Source: Cristatella mucedo
Taxonomy: Eukaryota > Bryozoa > Phylactolaemata > Cristatellidae
Length of the DNA: 64,000 nt
Direction of reading: 5' to 3'
NCBI GenBank assembly: GCA_009760855.2
Contig: WPIO01000012.1
Span: 1,735,001-1,799,000 of the forward strand
In this document: in pieces, positions 35,441 to 46,955 of the stretch
Layout: each line of letters starts with the position of its first letter
How positions within the stretch are numbered: position 1 is the first letter of the stretch
Translations under genes and position numbers: made by a program
The notes under the pieces: generated by a model
Database searches by the model: none
Told to the model about the DNA's origin: nothing
The model's input: only the letters and a program-made list of their open reading frames with translations

Positions 35441-35750
35441 GCTATTATAGTTATGTAGGTTATGGCTATTCTAGTTTCGCTACTCGCACATTAAACGTTA
35501 ACCTACTTTCATTTTAAAAGTGCTCCGATGTGGCAGACGAGGAGCAGAAGTGTTTGCCTTTATGCCAATGTCGGGCAGGTGGCACATCGGCGGGCTCAGC
35601 CATGATATTCCATCTACTTACGTCAACGGTAGTTCGTGGCCGCATTGTTCGAAGTTCAGTGCTGACCTCACTTATTTGAAAAATGTGTGAAGTCGAGCAA
35701 CTGCGGGATTCTCAACTATGAGCGTCAACTTCTGAAAATGTGTGATTAAG
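35441..35750. other. unassigned spacer
   Basis: Nothing recognisable. Confidence 0.5.
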
Positions 35751-35754
35751 GGGC

Positions 35755-35772
35755 GAGAGAGAAAGAGAGAGA

Positions 35773-35834
<62 letters not shown>

Positions 35835-35835
35835 C

Positions 35836-35870
<35 letters not shown>

Positions 35871-35916
35871 CAGAGACAGAGACAGAGACAGAGACAGAGA
35901 GAGAGAGACACAGAGA

Positions 35917-35994
<78 letters not shown>

Positions 35995-36007
35995 CAGAGA
36001 GAGACAC

Positions 36008-36101
<94 letters not shown>
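35755..36101 (+). repeat. (GA)n microsatellite, about 350 bp
   Basis: GA with interspersed CAGA steps. The Arg-Glu and Ser-Leu ORFs through it are artefacts. Confidence 0.98.
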
Positions 36102-36103
<2 letters not shown>

Positions 36104-36104
<1 letters not shown>

Positions 36105-36510
36105 AATAATAATAGTAATAATGCATTTGTTATAGCGCCCTCAGGAAACTCAATCTCTTTCTAGGAACTTTAAATTTGCTTCAAGGGAAGCATGATCGAA
36201 TGGTTAGTGTTAAGATGGTCAATGACAGCAAGTATAACATGATTAGAGATGACATGTGCGTGATCAGAATGCAAATATGGTTAGTGCCAGCATGCACAGT
36301 GTCAGCAAGTATACGCGCACGAGGGACGAATCGCATGGACCCACTAAATGCTGTGATAAACAGATGCGTTTTTACCTCCTTTTTAAATGTGGAAAAGTCA
36401 GGCAATGTCGTGACGCCACTAGGAAGTGAATTCCAGGATTTGGGAGCAGGGCAACTAAAGGCACGGTCTCCAAAGGATTTGAGGTTCATACGAGATATAT
36501 GTATGTAAAC
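36104..36510 (-). mobile_element. LINE-C 3' end
   Basis: Short AAT/AGTAAT tail, GCGCCCTCAGGAAACTCAAT, untranslated ladder, and the end of the ORF read in reverse (DRAFSCPAPKSWNSLPSGVT). Confidence 0.88.
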
Positions 36511-36575
36511 AATTAGATTCCGAAAAAAGAGAGAGGAGCTGAAAAGAGAGGCAGAAGAAGACACAGTGAGATTGA

Positions 36576-36700
<125 letters not shown>

Positions 36701-36719
36701 GGTTGGATAGATAGATAGA

Positions 36720-37575
36720 TATATAAGGAGGCAGAGAGGAAGTGACAGTAGAGAGTAAAGATGTATAGGCTCCAGCAGTCTGCTCCCTTGCAATTAGCGC
36801 CTGGTCGAAGCATTTCTTGCTCGAAGGCTTGTTATTAAATGCCCGCTTGAAACCCTATATGCAAGCACCGCCTCGATTGTTGTGAAGAAGCAGGCCACAT
36901 TCATTGGATGCGAGTTTGCCTCATCACCCGAATTTTTGTCATAAGGCAAAGTGCTTTATGAATACCAAATATCTATCACGCCGTGTTTATCACGCGGCAG
37001 CTAGGTTGCTATTTTCACTCTGTATATAGGAGCTAAGCGATTTTAGTAAGAAGGGAGGCGGACTGACCACGCTCAGCGTAAGGGCGTGACCAACGGGCAC
37101 GTGATAAGCATATTCCACCCTCAAAGACTTTGAAGGAAAGCAGGACGATGGTGCGAAAGTTTTAGACTCGGCACAGGTCCTGTTGGAGTCACTCCAATTA
37201 GCAATGCAGGACATGAATGGGACCCTACGACCCCATTCACTGCAGTAATCTACAGTTGAATATAGGCCGAATTGGATTATGACATGCAGGTATCCCAATC
37301 AGCAACGCCTAGGGAGCGCCGTAGGGTTCAACGTCATCGTTGTCGGATGATGGCCACTAGCGACGACTAAACAGTAACAGGCTCCACGTAGATTTTTCCC
37401 AATGCGTTAGCGAAGAAACACGTATGACATACCATTACAAGTTTTCTCACAATGCTAACCACCAGAGCTTCCCAAAGCAATCAGTCTTTGCTACATGAAC
37501 TCTACGCTACTTTAAAACCCACTAAGAAAAGCAGCACATGGTGTTCTTCGAACTTCTAATGGTAACAACTACTAC
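36720..37575. other. unassigned sequence
   Basis: Short ORFs only. Confidence 0.5.
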
Positions 37576-37579
37576 CCCA

Positions 37580-38037
37580 TCAGGCCAAGCATCGTACCAC
37601 ATGCTTTTCGGAATCCAACAGTCTAAAAATACCTCGTACAAACCTTAAATTCTTTGGAGACCGTGCATTTAGTTCCTATGCTCCCAAAGCCCGGAACTCC
37701 CTCACGACCTGCGTCAGAACATCCCCTGACCTGACCACATTTAAAAGGAACCTAAAAACACAACACACCTATTTAGGACAGCATTTACTGGGTCCCTGTG
37801 ATTCGTCCTTGATGTGCTTATGCGTGCTGACACTGTGCATGCTGCCACTAACCGCATTTGCATGCTGACCCTGTGCATGTCACCCTTAACTATATTATTC
37901 ATTTCGTTTGTTTTTCAAGCATGATTTTACTTACCATACAATTGCATTTCACTTAACAGCAAATGTAAAGCGCCTAGAGAGAGATTAAGTTCTCTGAGGG
38001 CGCTTTATCAAGTGAATTATTATTATTATTATTATTA
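37580..38037 (+). mobile_element. LINE-C 3' end, clean copy
   Basis: ORF end (FGDRAFSSYAPKARNSLTTC-like), untranslated ladder, then AAAGCGCCTAGAGAGAGATT and the rest of the hairpin, closing with (ATT)n. It is the best single reference for the family 3' end in this window. Confidence 0.92.
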
Positions 38038-38600
38038 TAACAGCCATCGACCCATATAAAAGCCAATGTACTTCCATCAGTCGTCGCGTGCGTAAATATT
38101 TCAAGGTGTTCGGGGGGGGGTTTAAAGGACTTTTAACTTCTATGTTACATCACCCCGATTGCAGCTGAAAAGATGCAAGGGTCTGCTCAATCTGCGATTA
38201 GGGCGATGCTTTTAAAAATGCTCACGAGTGACTCTTCAATGGGCGGCGGTGCAGAAGGGGCTCTAGTGGATGCAAGGGCGTGGCTCACCCGTTCTACCAA
38301 GAAGGGGTAGAGGCAGGGCAGGGGAATAAACTCGTCTAGCACGTTCCTTCCCGTCGTTCTTGACAGGCGATGCGCTAGTAACATTAGAAGCTATCGTAAG
38401 CTAAAGTAGAGCTATTGTCGTCAATATCAATGTCGTATGCCTAGGGTAGTATACGCAGTGGAGGCATACCCTTCCTTTTAAAGCCTAATGGCTATTATTC
38501 CCATGCTTAATTACAATTTTCTTTGATGCTCAGATTATGCTTACTGTTCAGATTATTTAGAAAATCTTGATATCTTGTGATTTCGGAAATAGAGAACTTT
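38038..38600. other. unassigned sequence
   Basis: No gene or known repeat seen. Confidence 0.5.
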
Positions 38601-38604
38601 CACG

Positions 38605-38980
38605 GGTCGTAGCCTAAGGTGAAGATGCTCGCCCTTCACGGCCCAGGTCGTGTGTTTGAGTCCTGCAGCAGATCATATTTTATTGCCCGCTGCAAGAGGA
38701 GTGATAGTAGCCAGGATAGAAGAGTAGCCAGATAGAGATAGAGATAGAGATAGAGATAGATGATAGTAGAGTAGCCATTAAGGCTTTTCTGCCGTTATCT
38801 AGTATCTGATTTAACAGCCTCATTTGTATAGCGGCAGAAGAGCCTTAGCAGCTGTCCCCACCACTTGCAGTTGGCAACAAAGATTCACCCACTGCAAGAT
38901 TTGAACCCATGACCTCTACTATGAAAAGCGAGCGCCTTACCTCCTGGGCTATATAAATGAGACTGTTTGATTAGCTAATC
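38605..38980. mobile_element. SINE-B with a second, opposite SINE-B nested inside
   Basis: Plus-strand SINE-B head and body (38,605-38,725), a (GATAGA)n expansion (38,727-38,765), body remnant 'gtagccattaaggcttttct' and then a minus-strand SINE-B (38,812-38,950). After it, the plus copy resumes with its own end (gagactgtttgattagcta). Confidence 0.8.
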
Positions 38981-40380
38981 TTTACTTTTGCGGAATCGCT
39001 AGAGTCGTGCTATCGAAAGACTACATTTACAGGTGCATAGACATACACAAGATAAGAATGAGCGGCATCATAATAATTTTGAGGCGTTCTTAATCCTTAT
39101 AATTTCTTAGCGGTAACAGCACTTCATATGAGCCCCCAAAATAATTAAGCTTCTCCCGTTGGGGAGAGCGCGGCGAAGGTCGGCAAATGATGGCACTGCA
39201 AAGTGCCGCGTTTAGTCATTTGTCCATGTGCTCTTTCAAGACAAGGCCAGCTGCCGGCTGCTTTCAACGTTATGCGCCATCGAACTGCTCTAAAGGCTAC
39301 AGGAAAGTGCCGGAAGCCTTGCGTCCAACATCCCCCGCGCGCGGGCCGCCATGTTAGCGTCTCCACGTAACAACCCGTAGCTTATATATAGAACTCTTGG
39401 TCTTTCCTTGTAGCAGACTCCCAGAATCGGGTGCGTCGAAGATGCGCAGAGAGGAGGGACTTTTAAGCATCCCCAAAACAAATCGCCACACCCCGTTTTG
39501 AGTGTCGTCTGAATATTTGCACCGAAAGAGCACCTTCGCGCCGGAAAGCTCTTTTAAGACACGGCCTTAAAGGGACAGCTATCCCATTTTTTTAGACCTT
39601 GACGAGGTGCCATGAAGGGCACCTTTTGGGCTTTACTGTGCGAGGCGGATATTTTAAGGCAGATATCCGTTTCCGGCGAGACCCGGTGTTGAACTGCAGG
39701 GCTTCGGTGGGCGTTGCGGGTTGCCCTACGACGTCGTTACTAACTGGGTGTAGCGGCTTTCACGCCCGGATAGAACCAGGCCGCAAGCGCAGCGCTCGCT
39801 CTGGTGCTAGACCGTTGCAGACGAGCCACGACATCCATGACGCCTGAATCTTTTTACCAAGTTAGCTTCTTGTAGGTGCAGCATCAACGCATACAAGTAC
39901 AGATGGTAGCGGAACTGGGAAATAGCGAAGAAACAAATGCTAGCAAAGCTTAACTGAGTATCGTGTGACTTCGGCTTTTGTCCCGCCTAACCATCGATTA
40001 TCACTTAGCCGGTTCGTTGCCGTTAAAGTTCAGGAACCGCTGATCCCTACTACTTGAAGCGAGAAAGTCCGTCCGTCCTTCCGACAGGCGGAGCGGCAAA
40101 ATGGCGACCGGTTCTTTCGGGATTGACGCGTTATAGACGACTAATTCTAGTAGACTTGGAGGAGCGAGTCTCCAGGCGGCGAGCTCTAGTAATAGATATC
40201 TTGGCAGTGATAATATGGCTGATCTAGTTGACCGCCGTTTTCCACATTAAGAAGGTGGGGTAGAGCAAACAGGGCGAAAAGGAGCTCGGTGCTTGATATC
40301 GCAAAATAATAAAGCTGGCGGTGGCTGGCTGTTGCCGTCGTTCCGAGGCCGCTGCCGCGCACTCTCCGCGGAGTTCGAGA
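38981..40380. other. unassigned sequence
   Basis: No repeat family or splice-bounded exon identified. The ORF at 39,599-39,847 has no recognisable features. Confidence 0.45.
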
Positions 40381-40385
40381 CATCC

Positions 40386-40424
40386 GGGACAGCGTAGGGA
40401 CGCCAGCCTTTTCTACGCTGTCCC
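40386..40424. repeat. perfect 12-bp inverted repeat
   Basis: GGGACAGCGTAG pairs exactly with CTACGCTGTCCC. Confidence 0.92.
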
Positions 40425-40595
40425 CGCGCGCGGCGCTACCCCGGTTGCAGATGTTGGTTTTAGGTGGCACCCTTCGGGCCCGACTAGACAAGGGGGCGGG
40501 GGCGGGGGAGCTGCTCCCCGCCTCTCCCCTCTGGCTTAGCCACTGCCTACGCCCTCGCATGATGCAGAAGGCATTTGCTCAGGGAGCTTGCTCAG

Positions 40596-40652
40596 CTCAC
40601 CGAGTCGGTAGAAAAGCAACGCAATGAGTTACAGACCGTCCATGCCGCACAG
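40596..40652 (+). CDS. possible small coiled-coil exon
   Basis: Nineteen codons, LTESVEKQRNELQTVHAAQ, with hydrophobic residues at heptad-like spacing. They lie between an acceptor-like TTGCTCAG and a CAG|GTTAAG donor, phase 0 at both ends like the coiled-coil exons at 53-64 kb. It lies 3.3 kb upstream of the RanBD1-like exons, so it may be a more N-terminal exon of that gene, belong to another gene, or be chance. The donor falls within the GGTTAAG of a SINE-A head. Confidence 0.35.
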
Positions 40653-40785
40653 GTTAAGCCCAAGGGTGCGGTGCTCGCCTTTGAAGACCGAGGCCGTGGG
40701 CTCGAGCCCTACGGCACACGTGAGGCGCCTGGGCAGAGATTAGGTTCTCTTAGGTCGCTATACAAATGAGCTATATTGTTTATAT
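40653..40785 (+). mobile_element. SINE-A
   Basis: GGTTAAG, GTGCTCGCC, GTGGGCTCGAGCCC, GGCGCCTGGGCAGAGATTAG and CGCTATACAAATGAGC occur in family order. Confidence 0.85.
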
Positions 40786-43200
40786 TCTTATCTCGCAGTC
40801 TTGAGATGGCTGATTGGCAGAGAGCGTCCATTGAACCGTTCGGACTAGCCGGAGCCGCGAGGACGCGCATGTGGCTATCACGTGGTCTTTTATCGTGAGC
40901 GAGGTAGGAGGGACCCGAGCGCTTGCTGCTGCAAGACACCTTGTAAAGGCTTTGAGCTGAGCTCGGTGCTCAGCTGTGAAAACAAATCAGTAGCGCAATG
41001 GCAAATTCGAACTCGTGCCTTCGATTGACGAGCCGGCCGCTCTGCACGCTACTCGATGATTGATTTCTAGAGCTCCTGCCTCGTGTTTTAAACTGGAATG
41101 CAAGTTTTCGACTCGTCTTTCTCTTAAGAAACCTTGAAATATCGACTTTGAAAGCTCAAGTGTGCAAGGAGATGAGAGGCTGCGGCAAGCGGTAAACGCG
41201 GCAAGCGTGCATTCGCCGAGAACTCGGTTTTTGACCGAGATAACTTGCTAATCCACTTTCAGCTCCTCTCTCTTTCAGCTGTCTGCCACTAGGGAACGGC
41301 GACGAAGTCGCCAGCAAAAGCTTCTGCTTGGACAATGCCATTGCAAAATGTCAGAGTAGTACAACAAGCTCACAGCCGTGACGATGCCGTGCTAACATTA
41401 GGGCCCAGAGACAAGCCCAGACCTAGTGGTGCTGCAGTCTCCAGCAAGCAAGCTCCGGCCGTGCATTCATGTAGCCGCAAGCAGCGCAAGTGCGCCAGCG
41501 CAAAGCAGTAACAAACTCGAGGATTGAGGACGCGAAATGACGCCGTGCTGAGGCCGCGCCGCGCGAGTTCAGCTACCGTCTGCTCAGCTGCACGTATTGG
41601 GGCAGCCTCTGCGCGTCGCTCGCCGCAGTAGCGCAGGCGAGGCGCAGCCTTGCGAAGCCCATTTGTCACGCGTCGACTGGCGCCATGCTAGGACTGGCGC
41701 CATTGCGAGCGCCCTGCTTGTTGCCAGAGGACTCTTGAAGCTCAGAAGCGGCTCGCTACAGCCAGCAGCACGCTTTTAACGCTACGCACTTAAACTTTAA
41801 CGCTACGCTCGGTTGGCCGCGCGAACGCACTGTATATAAGGGCTGCTTCTGCTGTGACTTTTGCGGACAGATCTGAATGTCTTACTCGCGGACGTGAATC
41901 TCAAGCTTCCTGTATGCACTCGTGCATAACTGCATGGTCGTGGCTCACCGGCTGGCTGCCTCTATGCCATGTTACAGTCGAGCGGGCGAGGCTAGAAAAG
42001 ATTAGCGTAAATTATGGCAAGGCTCGACCGTGTTTGTTACTCTCATTCATCCACCAATTGACTTCAGCACCGCGTATGTGTAGGCGTGGTCGACGTAGGT
42101 GTGGTCAGCCAGCGGTGCAAAATCGCTTTACTTCCGTCTCTCCTTTGTGCAGACTTGCTGAGGCCAATCGCTGTCGTGATTGAGCGGCTGTCAGTCTCCT
42201 CCCAATAAGCACTGGGGCTTTGCCGCTTTACGACCCGAAACGTTGGCGCGTGCACCATCGTGGTCAGGCGCTGCTACCGATCCTGAGTACCCACGCTGCA
42301 CCCGCAAGGGAGAGAATCATGATGCCTGTGGTGAACACGTTGCGACATCGACGGGGTGGTGCTACGATCAGCACAACGCCCAATCAGCTGTCAACATTTC
42401 CGATGAAAATGGAAAATCGATTGACTAAAAAAAGTGGGAAACCTGCTGCCCGGTCACATGACGCCTTTGATGCAGTAGACTTCATGGTTCTGAACGCGAG
42501 TCTGCTGGAACAGACCACTTCAAGTGGGAGACTTGACATCTTGGGAGTAATGATCGTCGAAGCATTGACGACGGTACACATTCCGAATTGCCACAGGTCA
42601 GCAATCTATATTGGAAGACTTATTTCATCGTAGAAAACGCCACCCAGTCTTGAGTAGGCCACGTTGATTCATTCGGTCATGTAGTCGTTTAATGAGGCGT
42701 CGGTCCCACTAGTTTGAGTGGCACCCATTGTTTCTTGTCCTCAGACGATTGGTATCTGCCTGTTTCGGCCGACTGTGCCCTAGCCACCGTAGATGCGCCA
42801 CCGTGGACCGACAAAAACTATAATTTGGAGTAGTTTACTGCAGAATACAAATACTATGCCTAACTCTACCGGCTATGACTTAGTAGGGTAGTCTGGCAGC
42901 TGGATCTCTCCCAAGCCGAGATTAAAATGCATTGGCCTTAACCGTGTTATTCACTTTTGGTGCTAGGCAAGGTCTTTTTAACTTGGTCTGCTTTGGGAAT
43001 TCAAATCTGCCTTACAGCGGGGCCTATATAGCGGGCCTAATATTAATGCACTTTTTTCGCATCCTCTCTCCCATTTGTTCGTTTTTGTTCACCGCCGGTC
43101 CAAATGGACTCACACGTATTCACTTGTTTATTGGAAACAACTTATTATAGCAGAGCAAACCATCCAACGCAAAGGTATCGCCACATCATAATAATAAAAA
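40786..43200. other. unassigned sequence with a TATA-like box
   Basis: TATATAAG at 41,833-41,840 in a GC-rich setting resembles a core promoter box. The ORF at 42,220-42,633 (137 codons) and the one at 42,932-43,150 have no recognisable domain. The segment at 41,693-41,730 resembles 16,093-16,130. Confidence 0.3.
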
Positions 43201-43204
43201 AATA

Positions 43205-43372
43205 CTAGCTAATTTAACAGCCTCTTTTTATAGCGACGGAAGCGTCTTTATGGCTATCACCACCGCTTGCAATGTCAATACAGGATCACTTAATGTGGGA
43301 TTCGAACCCATGACTTCGGTACCGAGGTCGTAAGCAGCAACCGCCTTACCCAGTGTGCCATCACGGTTCACC
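43205..43372 (-). mobile_element. SINE-B
   Basis: Reverse copy with 'aatttaacagcctcttttta', B-box complement 'gggattcgaacccatgactt' and head 'agtgtgccatcacggttcac'. Confidence 0.92.
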
Positions 43373-43991
43373 AAATCATGAGGGGAGTGTAGACCTATGT
43401 GTTCCGCCTTCTATTGGCAAGCTAAGATTTCAGCTGGCAGATTCGAATCCGTTGTACGTAGATGCCAAACTAAGGATTTAAACGACGGATTGGTCACACC
43501 GATACCAGCATTGCATTCAACCGTAGGGCCCGTGCAGTTTACAAAAAATCTTTTTTGGCACCGGTATCTACTCGCTGGAAGCATTCACATCGTTAAGTAC
43601 AAGCCAACGGCTATTCTCACGGTGTTAAAGTGCGGAGGAGCTGAAGCGAAATGGCACAAAGTTCCATTAGTAGGCTGCCTTGAGCGCGATTAAATACCAG
43701 GATCCTCGCCGGCTTAAGACAAAAAGCGCAAATCTGCCTGTACACAACCGCTTGCTTTTAAATTGCTGAGCACATTTGCGCATGTAATTTATTCGGTGAG
43801 TGTATCAAGTTAAACTTTATGTGTCGCTGCGTCTGAATTAATTGTGAGCATTTCTTGTAAATGTTGTTTTCAATATTTGAGTGATCGCCTCGTCATTGAA
43901 CACCATACCGACTCACGAATCTTTGACTGTTCCTAATCCTAGCGAAGTCCCTAAGGCATTGCTGTAGCAAGTGGCCTATTCAACGTTACAG

Positions 43992-44086
43992 CTCTGACGG
44001 TGCCTGACACACATTCCGGATACGGTGATCATGTCTTCAAAGGCTCTGGAATTTGTTACATGTACTTAAACGACAAGACGTGGTCG
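43992..44086 (+). CDS. RanBD1/EVH1-like domain protein, exon with first strands
   Basis: Entered in phase 1 after CAACGTTACAG (an alternative acceptor ends at 43,967) and left in phase 0 at GTAAGC. It encodes 31 residues ending DHVFKGSGICYMYLNDKTWS. Joined in frame to the next exon (KLGEGHVTIYY), it forms the opening of a PH-superfamily fold. An F-K residue pair is followed by alternating hydrophobic residues of strand 1 (ICYMY), a short turn and the conserved tryptophan before G-x-G. RanBP-type RanBD1 domains and EVH1/WH1 domains both begin this way. The true start of the protein is not seen; the frame is closed upstream at 43,954. Confidence 0.6.
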
Positions 44087-44382
44087 GTAAGCCATTACTG
44101 TCGATGGCTAGACATTCAAGGAGCGTGTGCAGTATTGGCTGGTCAAGTGCACGAAATCTCACTAATGGCCTGGTGGAGTAGTGTAGTAAGATATGTAGTT
44201 TGTGCTTGATAGCAGCCTGTTTAATGTCAGGAGGCCGATATAATGCTGAGCTGCTGAGTGCGGGCTCTGCCCCGCGCATCGCTTTCGATGTCCAAGCTCG
44301 TAGTGACGGCTGCATGGAAGCACTTGCAATAATGTACGTACTGACGTTCCTCAAAAAGATATTTATTCTGTTTTACTTTGGC

Positions 44383-44388
<6 letters not shown>

Positions 44389-44424
<36 letters not shown>
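44389..44424 (+). repeat. (CT)n microsatellite
   Basis: Pure CT run. Confidence 0.97.
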
Positions 44425-44428
<4 letters not shown>

Positions 44429-44956
44429 ATATATAGTCAAAATCACAGCATAAATAAGTGGAATGAACAGCGGTGTACACTGTCTAGGGAAAGCCTACTT
44501 TTAATGATAGTAGCCAACAAGTGTTCACCGCGAGGCGAACATTTTCGCTGGTGATCTTGCACGTGCGGCGCATGTCGTCATCTAAAAGCAACGCCGCCAG
44601 GTGGCAGTCTGCCATTGAGAGGCAGCCGATGGGCACTTTCAGCGCGTCTGCGTATAATGTAAACCCTAATGCTGACAGGGAAGGCTGAAAAGCTCACGGC
44701 TACGAAGATAACGCTTTCAATGGCGGTCATCGTCGAACGCAGCGAGACCACGTGTCGCTCCTTATCGCTCGATGTGCTACTGGCAAGCGGCAGATTACTG
44801 CCAGCTTCGGGAGCGTGACTGGCGCGTTGGCACGAAAGGAGGGGAGCTGGAGTGAAAGCACGTGTCAAGGACGCCCTCGTCTGGAGAGGGGCTGCTCTGC
44901 ACCTCTTGGAATGCTCTCGTTAAATTTGGCTCGTTTACTTTACTTGCTAAATAAAA

Positions 44957-45108
44957 TAAATATAATTTATTTTTATAGCACCCCAAGAGAACTTAATCTC
45001 TATTCAGGCGCTTCACAAATGCCTCTGGGCTCGAGCCCACGACCTCAGCCAGACCTTGGTCGGGGCGAGCACCTTAACTGCTGGACCAAACTATCTCGGC
45101 TCTTGTTT
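44957..45108 (-). mobile_element. SINE-A
   Basis: Reverse copy: AAGAGAACTTAATCTCTATT, GGGCTCGAGCCC, GGCGAGCACCTTAACTGCTG. Confidence 0.92.
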
Positions 45109-45329
45109 ACTCTCCGTTTCTCTCTCTCGCCTATCTAGCTCCCAGTTTGCAGCAGCGACCCTGGACTGGACTGGCGCCCCGCCTTTCTGCAGGACGAAGG
45201 ATTATGCTTGTTGACGGTGACGCCTGTATTCGCCCACGCACAACAAATCTAGTACCTAGCACGAGCATCTAGTGAAGCCATCGCGCCCGATCCCCATCCA
45301 AGATTAGGGATCATCTTCCATAGTGGCTT

Positions 45330-46030
45330 GCCAAGAATGTAAAAAGCTCCCTAGTTCTGCCTCGGCCGTAGATTACCGTAGCTCCTTTCTGCCTGGGCTA
45401 CCAAAAGAAGCCACCAGGCTCCTGCAGCTGGCGATGAATATAGCAGCAAGGCTAGTTTGCACACTCCAAAGGTTTGAGCATGCGTCTCCTTTGCTGAAAA
45501 AGCTTGGATGACTGTTGGTCGATCAACGGACACAGGGCGGAGTTCTTATGCTGATCCACGAGGCCCGCCACGGCTTGGCTCCTTCATTCCTAGCTGAGCT
45601 GCTGCACCAGTGTTTCAGCCTCGCCATGCCCTCAGGTCCTTATGAACAAGGAATTTGTTGCTCTATTCCTCCGCTTAAAGACGTTGGTGACAGAGGCTTT
45701 TGGTCTGCAGGCCCTAGACTGCGGAACTCACTTCCACTATTCTTTCGCAAGGACAACTACTCGTCTGCTGTCGACAATGGCACACACGTTCCAGTCGTGC
45801 CGACCTGCTGCTTCCATGATACTTACTGCCTCAGCTGCTCTCCTAACTCTGCTGTGCTTCTCGCTTTCTCTTTTTTTTGCGTGAGATTAAGTCTGTTGGC
45901 TGCCGAATGCGCACCGAAAGCCGGAAAGCTGTGGCCGTGAGTGCGCCATATACAGCTCTCCTGCGTAACATCCACACTGTCTTTGTGACTTTGTGGAGTT
46001 ACAGACGAGAAAAATTAACATTAAAAGATG
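45330..46030 (+). mobile_element. LINE-D, C-terminal ORF and 3' end
   Basis: Translation gives LLQLAMNIAARLVCTLQRFE, VLMLIHEARHGLAPSFLAEL and the SPNSAVLLAFSFF-like end, then the conserved 'ggagttacagacgagaaaaa' block. Frameshifted. Confidence 0.9.
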
Positions 46031-46394
46031 ACATCCCATCAGCAGCAAACGTGACTCAGTCTACAGTCTGACATTAAGCCGAAGAAAGGAAACAGAAGAC
46101 CACCCGGGGCATCGCTGCACTTCGTCTCTTAGAGCACGACCTCTGATAAGCCGCTAGCAGCGAACACTCGGAAAACTACCCGTCCTCATTTTGAGTTGCC
46201 TGCGCTGCTGAAGCTGACAGCAATTTAGCTTAGCCGGTAGTTCCGTCGAAATGTTGCTCTCTACTACGGGTGGACAAATAATTTCATTTGAAACAGTCAA
46301 CTTCGCTGATGCGGCGTTCGCTTAGCACCGGCCCGATGTTGTATAAGTCAACCCGTCGACAATGGCATTGCGCTGGCTGTGCCGGCTCTAGTAT

Positions 46395-46477
46395 TTATGC
46401 TATCCCCTTTGCAGCAAATGTAAAGCGCCTAGAAAGAGATTGAGTTCTCCGAGGGCGATACATCAAGCGCATTATTA

Positions 46478-46508
<31 letters not shown>
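46395..46508 (+). mobile_element. LINE-C 3' tail with (ATT)n
   Basis: TGCAGCAAATGTAAAGCGCC, AGAAAGAGATTGAGTTCTCC, then ATT repeats at 46,472-46,508. Confidence 0.9.
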
Positions 46509-46579
46509 GCTCGCATAAATACTTGAAAAGGGTCGGGCGACGGTGCTCCTACGCCTCGAGTGGCGTTTACATTTGTCAG

Positions 46580-46707
46580 AAACTCGGCGAAGGACACGTG
46601 ACCATATATTACTCCGACTCAAGCCATGCACACAGATTAGTGGCAATGAGCACCGACAGCATCGTCCTCCTCGACCACTTCATAACGCGAAGATCTGACA
46701 TGTGCAG
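46580..46707 (+). CDS. RanBD1/EVH1-like domain protein, central exon
   Basis: Acceptor TTACATTTGTCAG, donor GTAGGT; phase 0 in, phase 2 out; 42 codons plus two bases. The peptide runs KLGEGHVTIYYSDSSHAHRL then VAMSTDSIVLLDHFITRRSD and MC. The order G-x-G, beta strand (HVTIYY), R-L-V, a strand with V-L-L and then D-H-x-I-T matches the spacing of RanBD1 domains, where the last part reads A-N-H-x-I-T. It lacks the double-arginine M-R-R of many Ran binders, so Ran binding is uncertain. Family assignment is by motif order and awaits a profile search. Confidence 0.72.
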
Positions 46708-46800
46708 GTAGGTTACGACATCTGACCGACCATCTTGCAGCGCGCTCGCTCCATACCACTGCTCACATGCCAGCGCTCCAAGTTGTCCTCCGGTTTTAAG

Positions 46801-46955
46801 AGACAAGAACAACAATAACATGACTCGCTGGTCCGCCGTCGATCATGCGACTTCTGAGCCTAAGGTGTGCACGTTCTGCATCCAATGGCCAAGTCACGCA
46901 GCGGCCGATGAGTTCGAAGCCGTCTTCCACTACCTAGCGAGGCACTCCGCGGAAG
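46801..46955 (+). CDS. RanBD1/EVH1-like domain protein, C-terminal helix exon
   Basis: The acceptor after GGTTTTAAG leaves one base (A) that completes the AG left by the previous exon to give arginine, a phase match. The peptide continues DKNNNNMTRWSAVDHATSE, PKVCTFCIQW, PSHAAADEFEAVFHYLARHS. W-x-A-x-D, P-K-V, a hydrophobic strand and the A-D-E-F-x-x-x-F amphipathic helix have the same ungapped spacing as the end of RanBD1 domains. The donor used here (GAAG|GTGCGC, phase 1) is a choice; a weaker one 43 or so bases on (GCGCCG|GTCCGT) would add about 15 residues. The asparagine run is a small insertion in the loop. Confidence 0.68.

Larger units (their letters stand above)
44087..46579 (+). other. 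intron with repeats
   Basis: Holds (CT)n, SINE-A, LINE-D and a LINE-C tail, the last ending only about 70 bases before the next exon. Nothing else coding is seen. Confidence 0.6.

Noticed and set aside
35746-36126. Long Ser-Leu and Arg-Glu ORFs here and in other microsatellites
   Set aside because: Translations of GA/CT and CA/TA repeats, not genes.
42220-42633. 137-codon ORF
   Set aside because: No domain, no splice context and an overlapping ORF in another frame.
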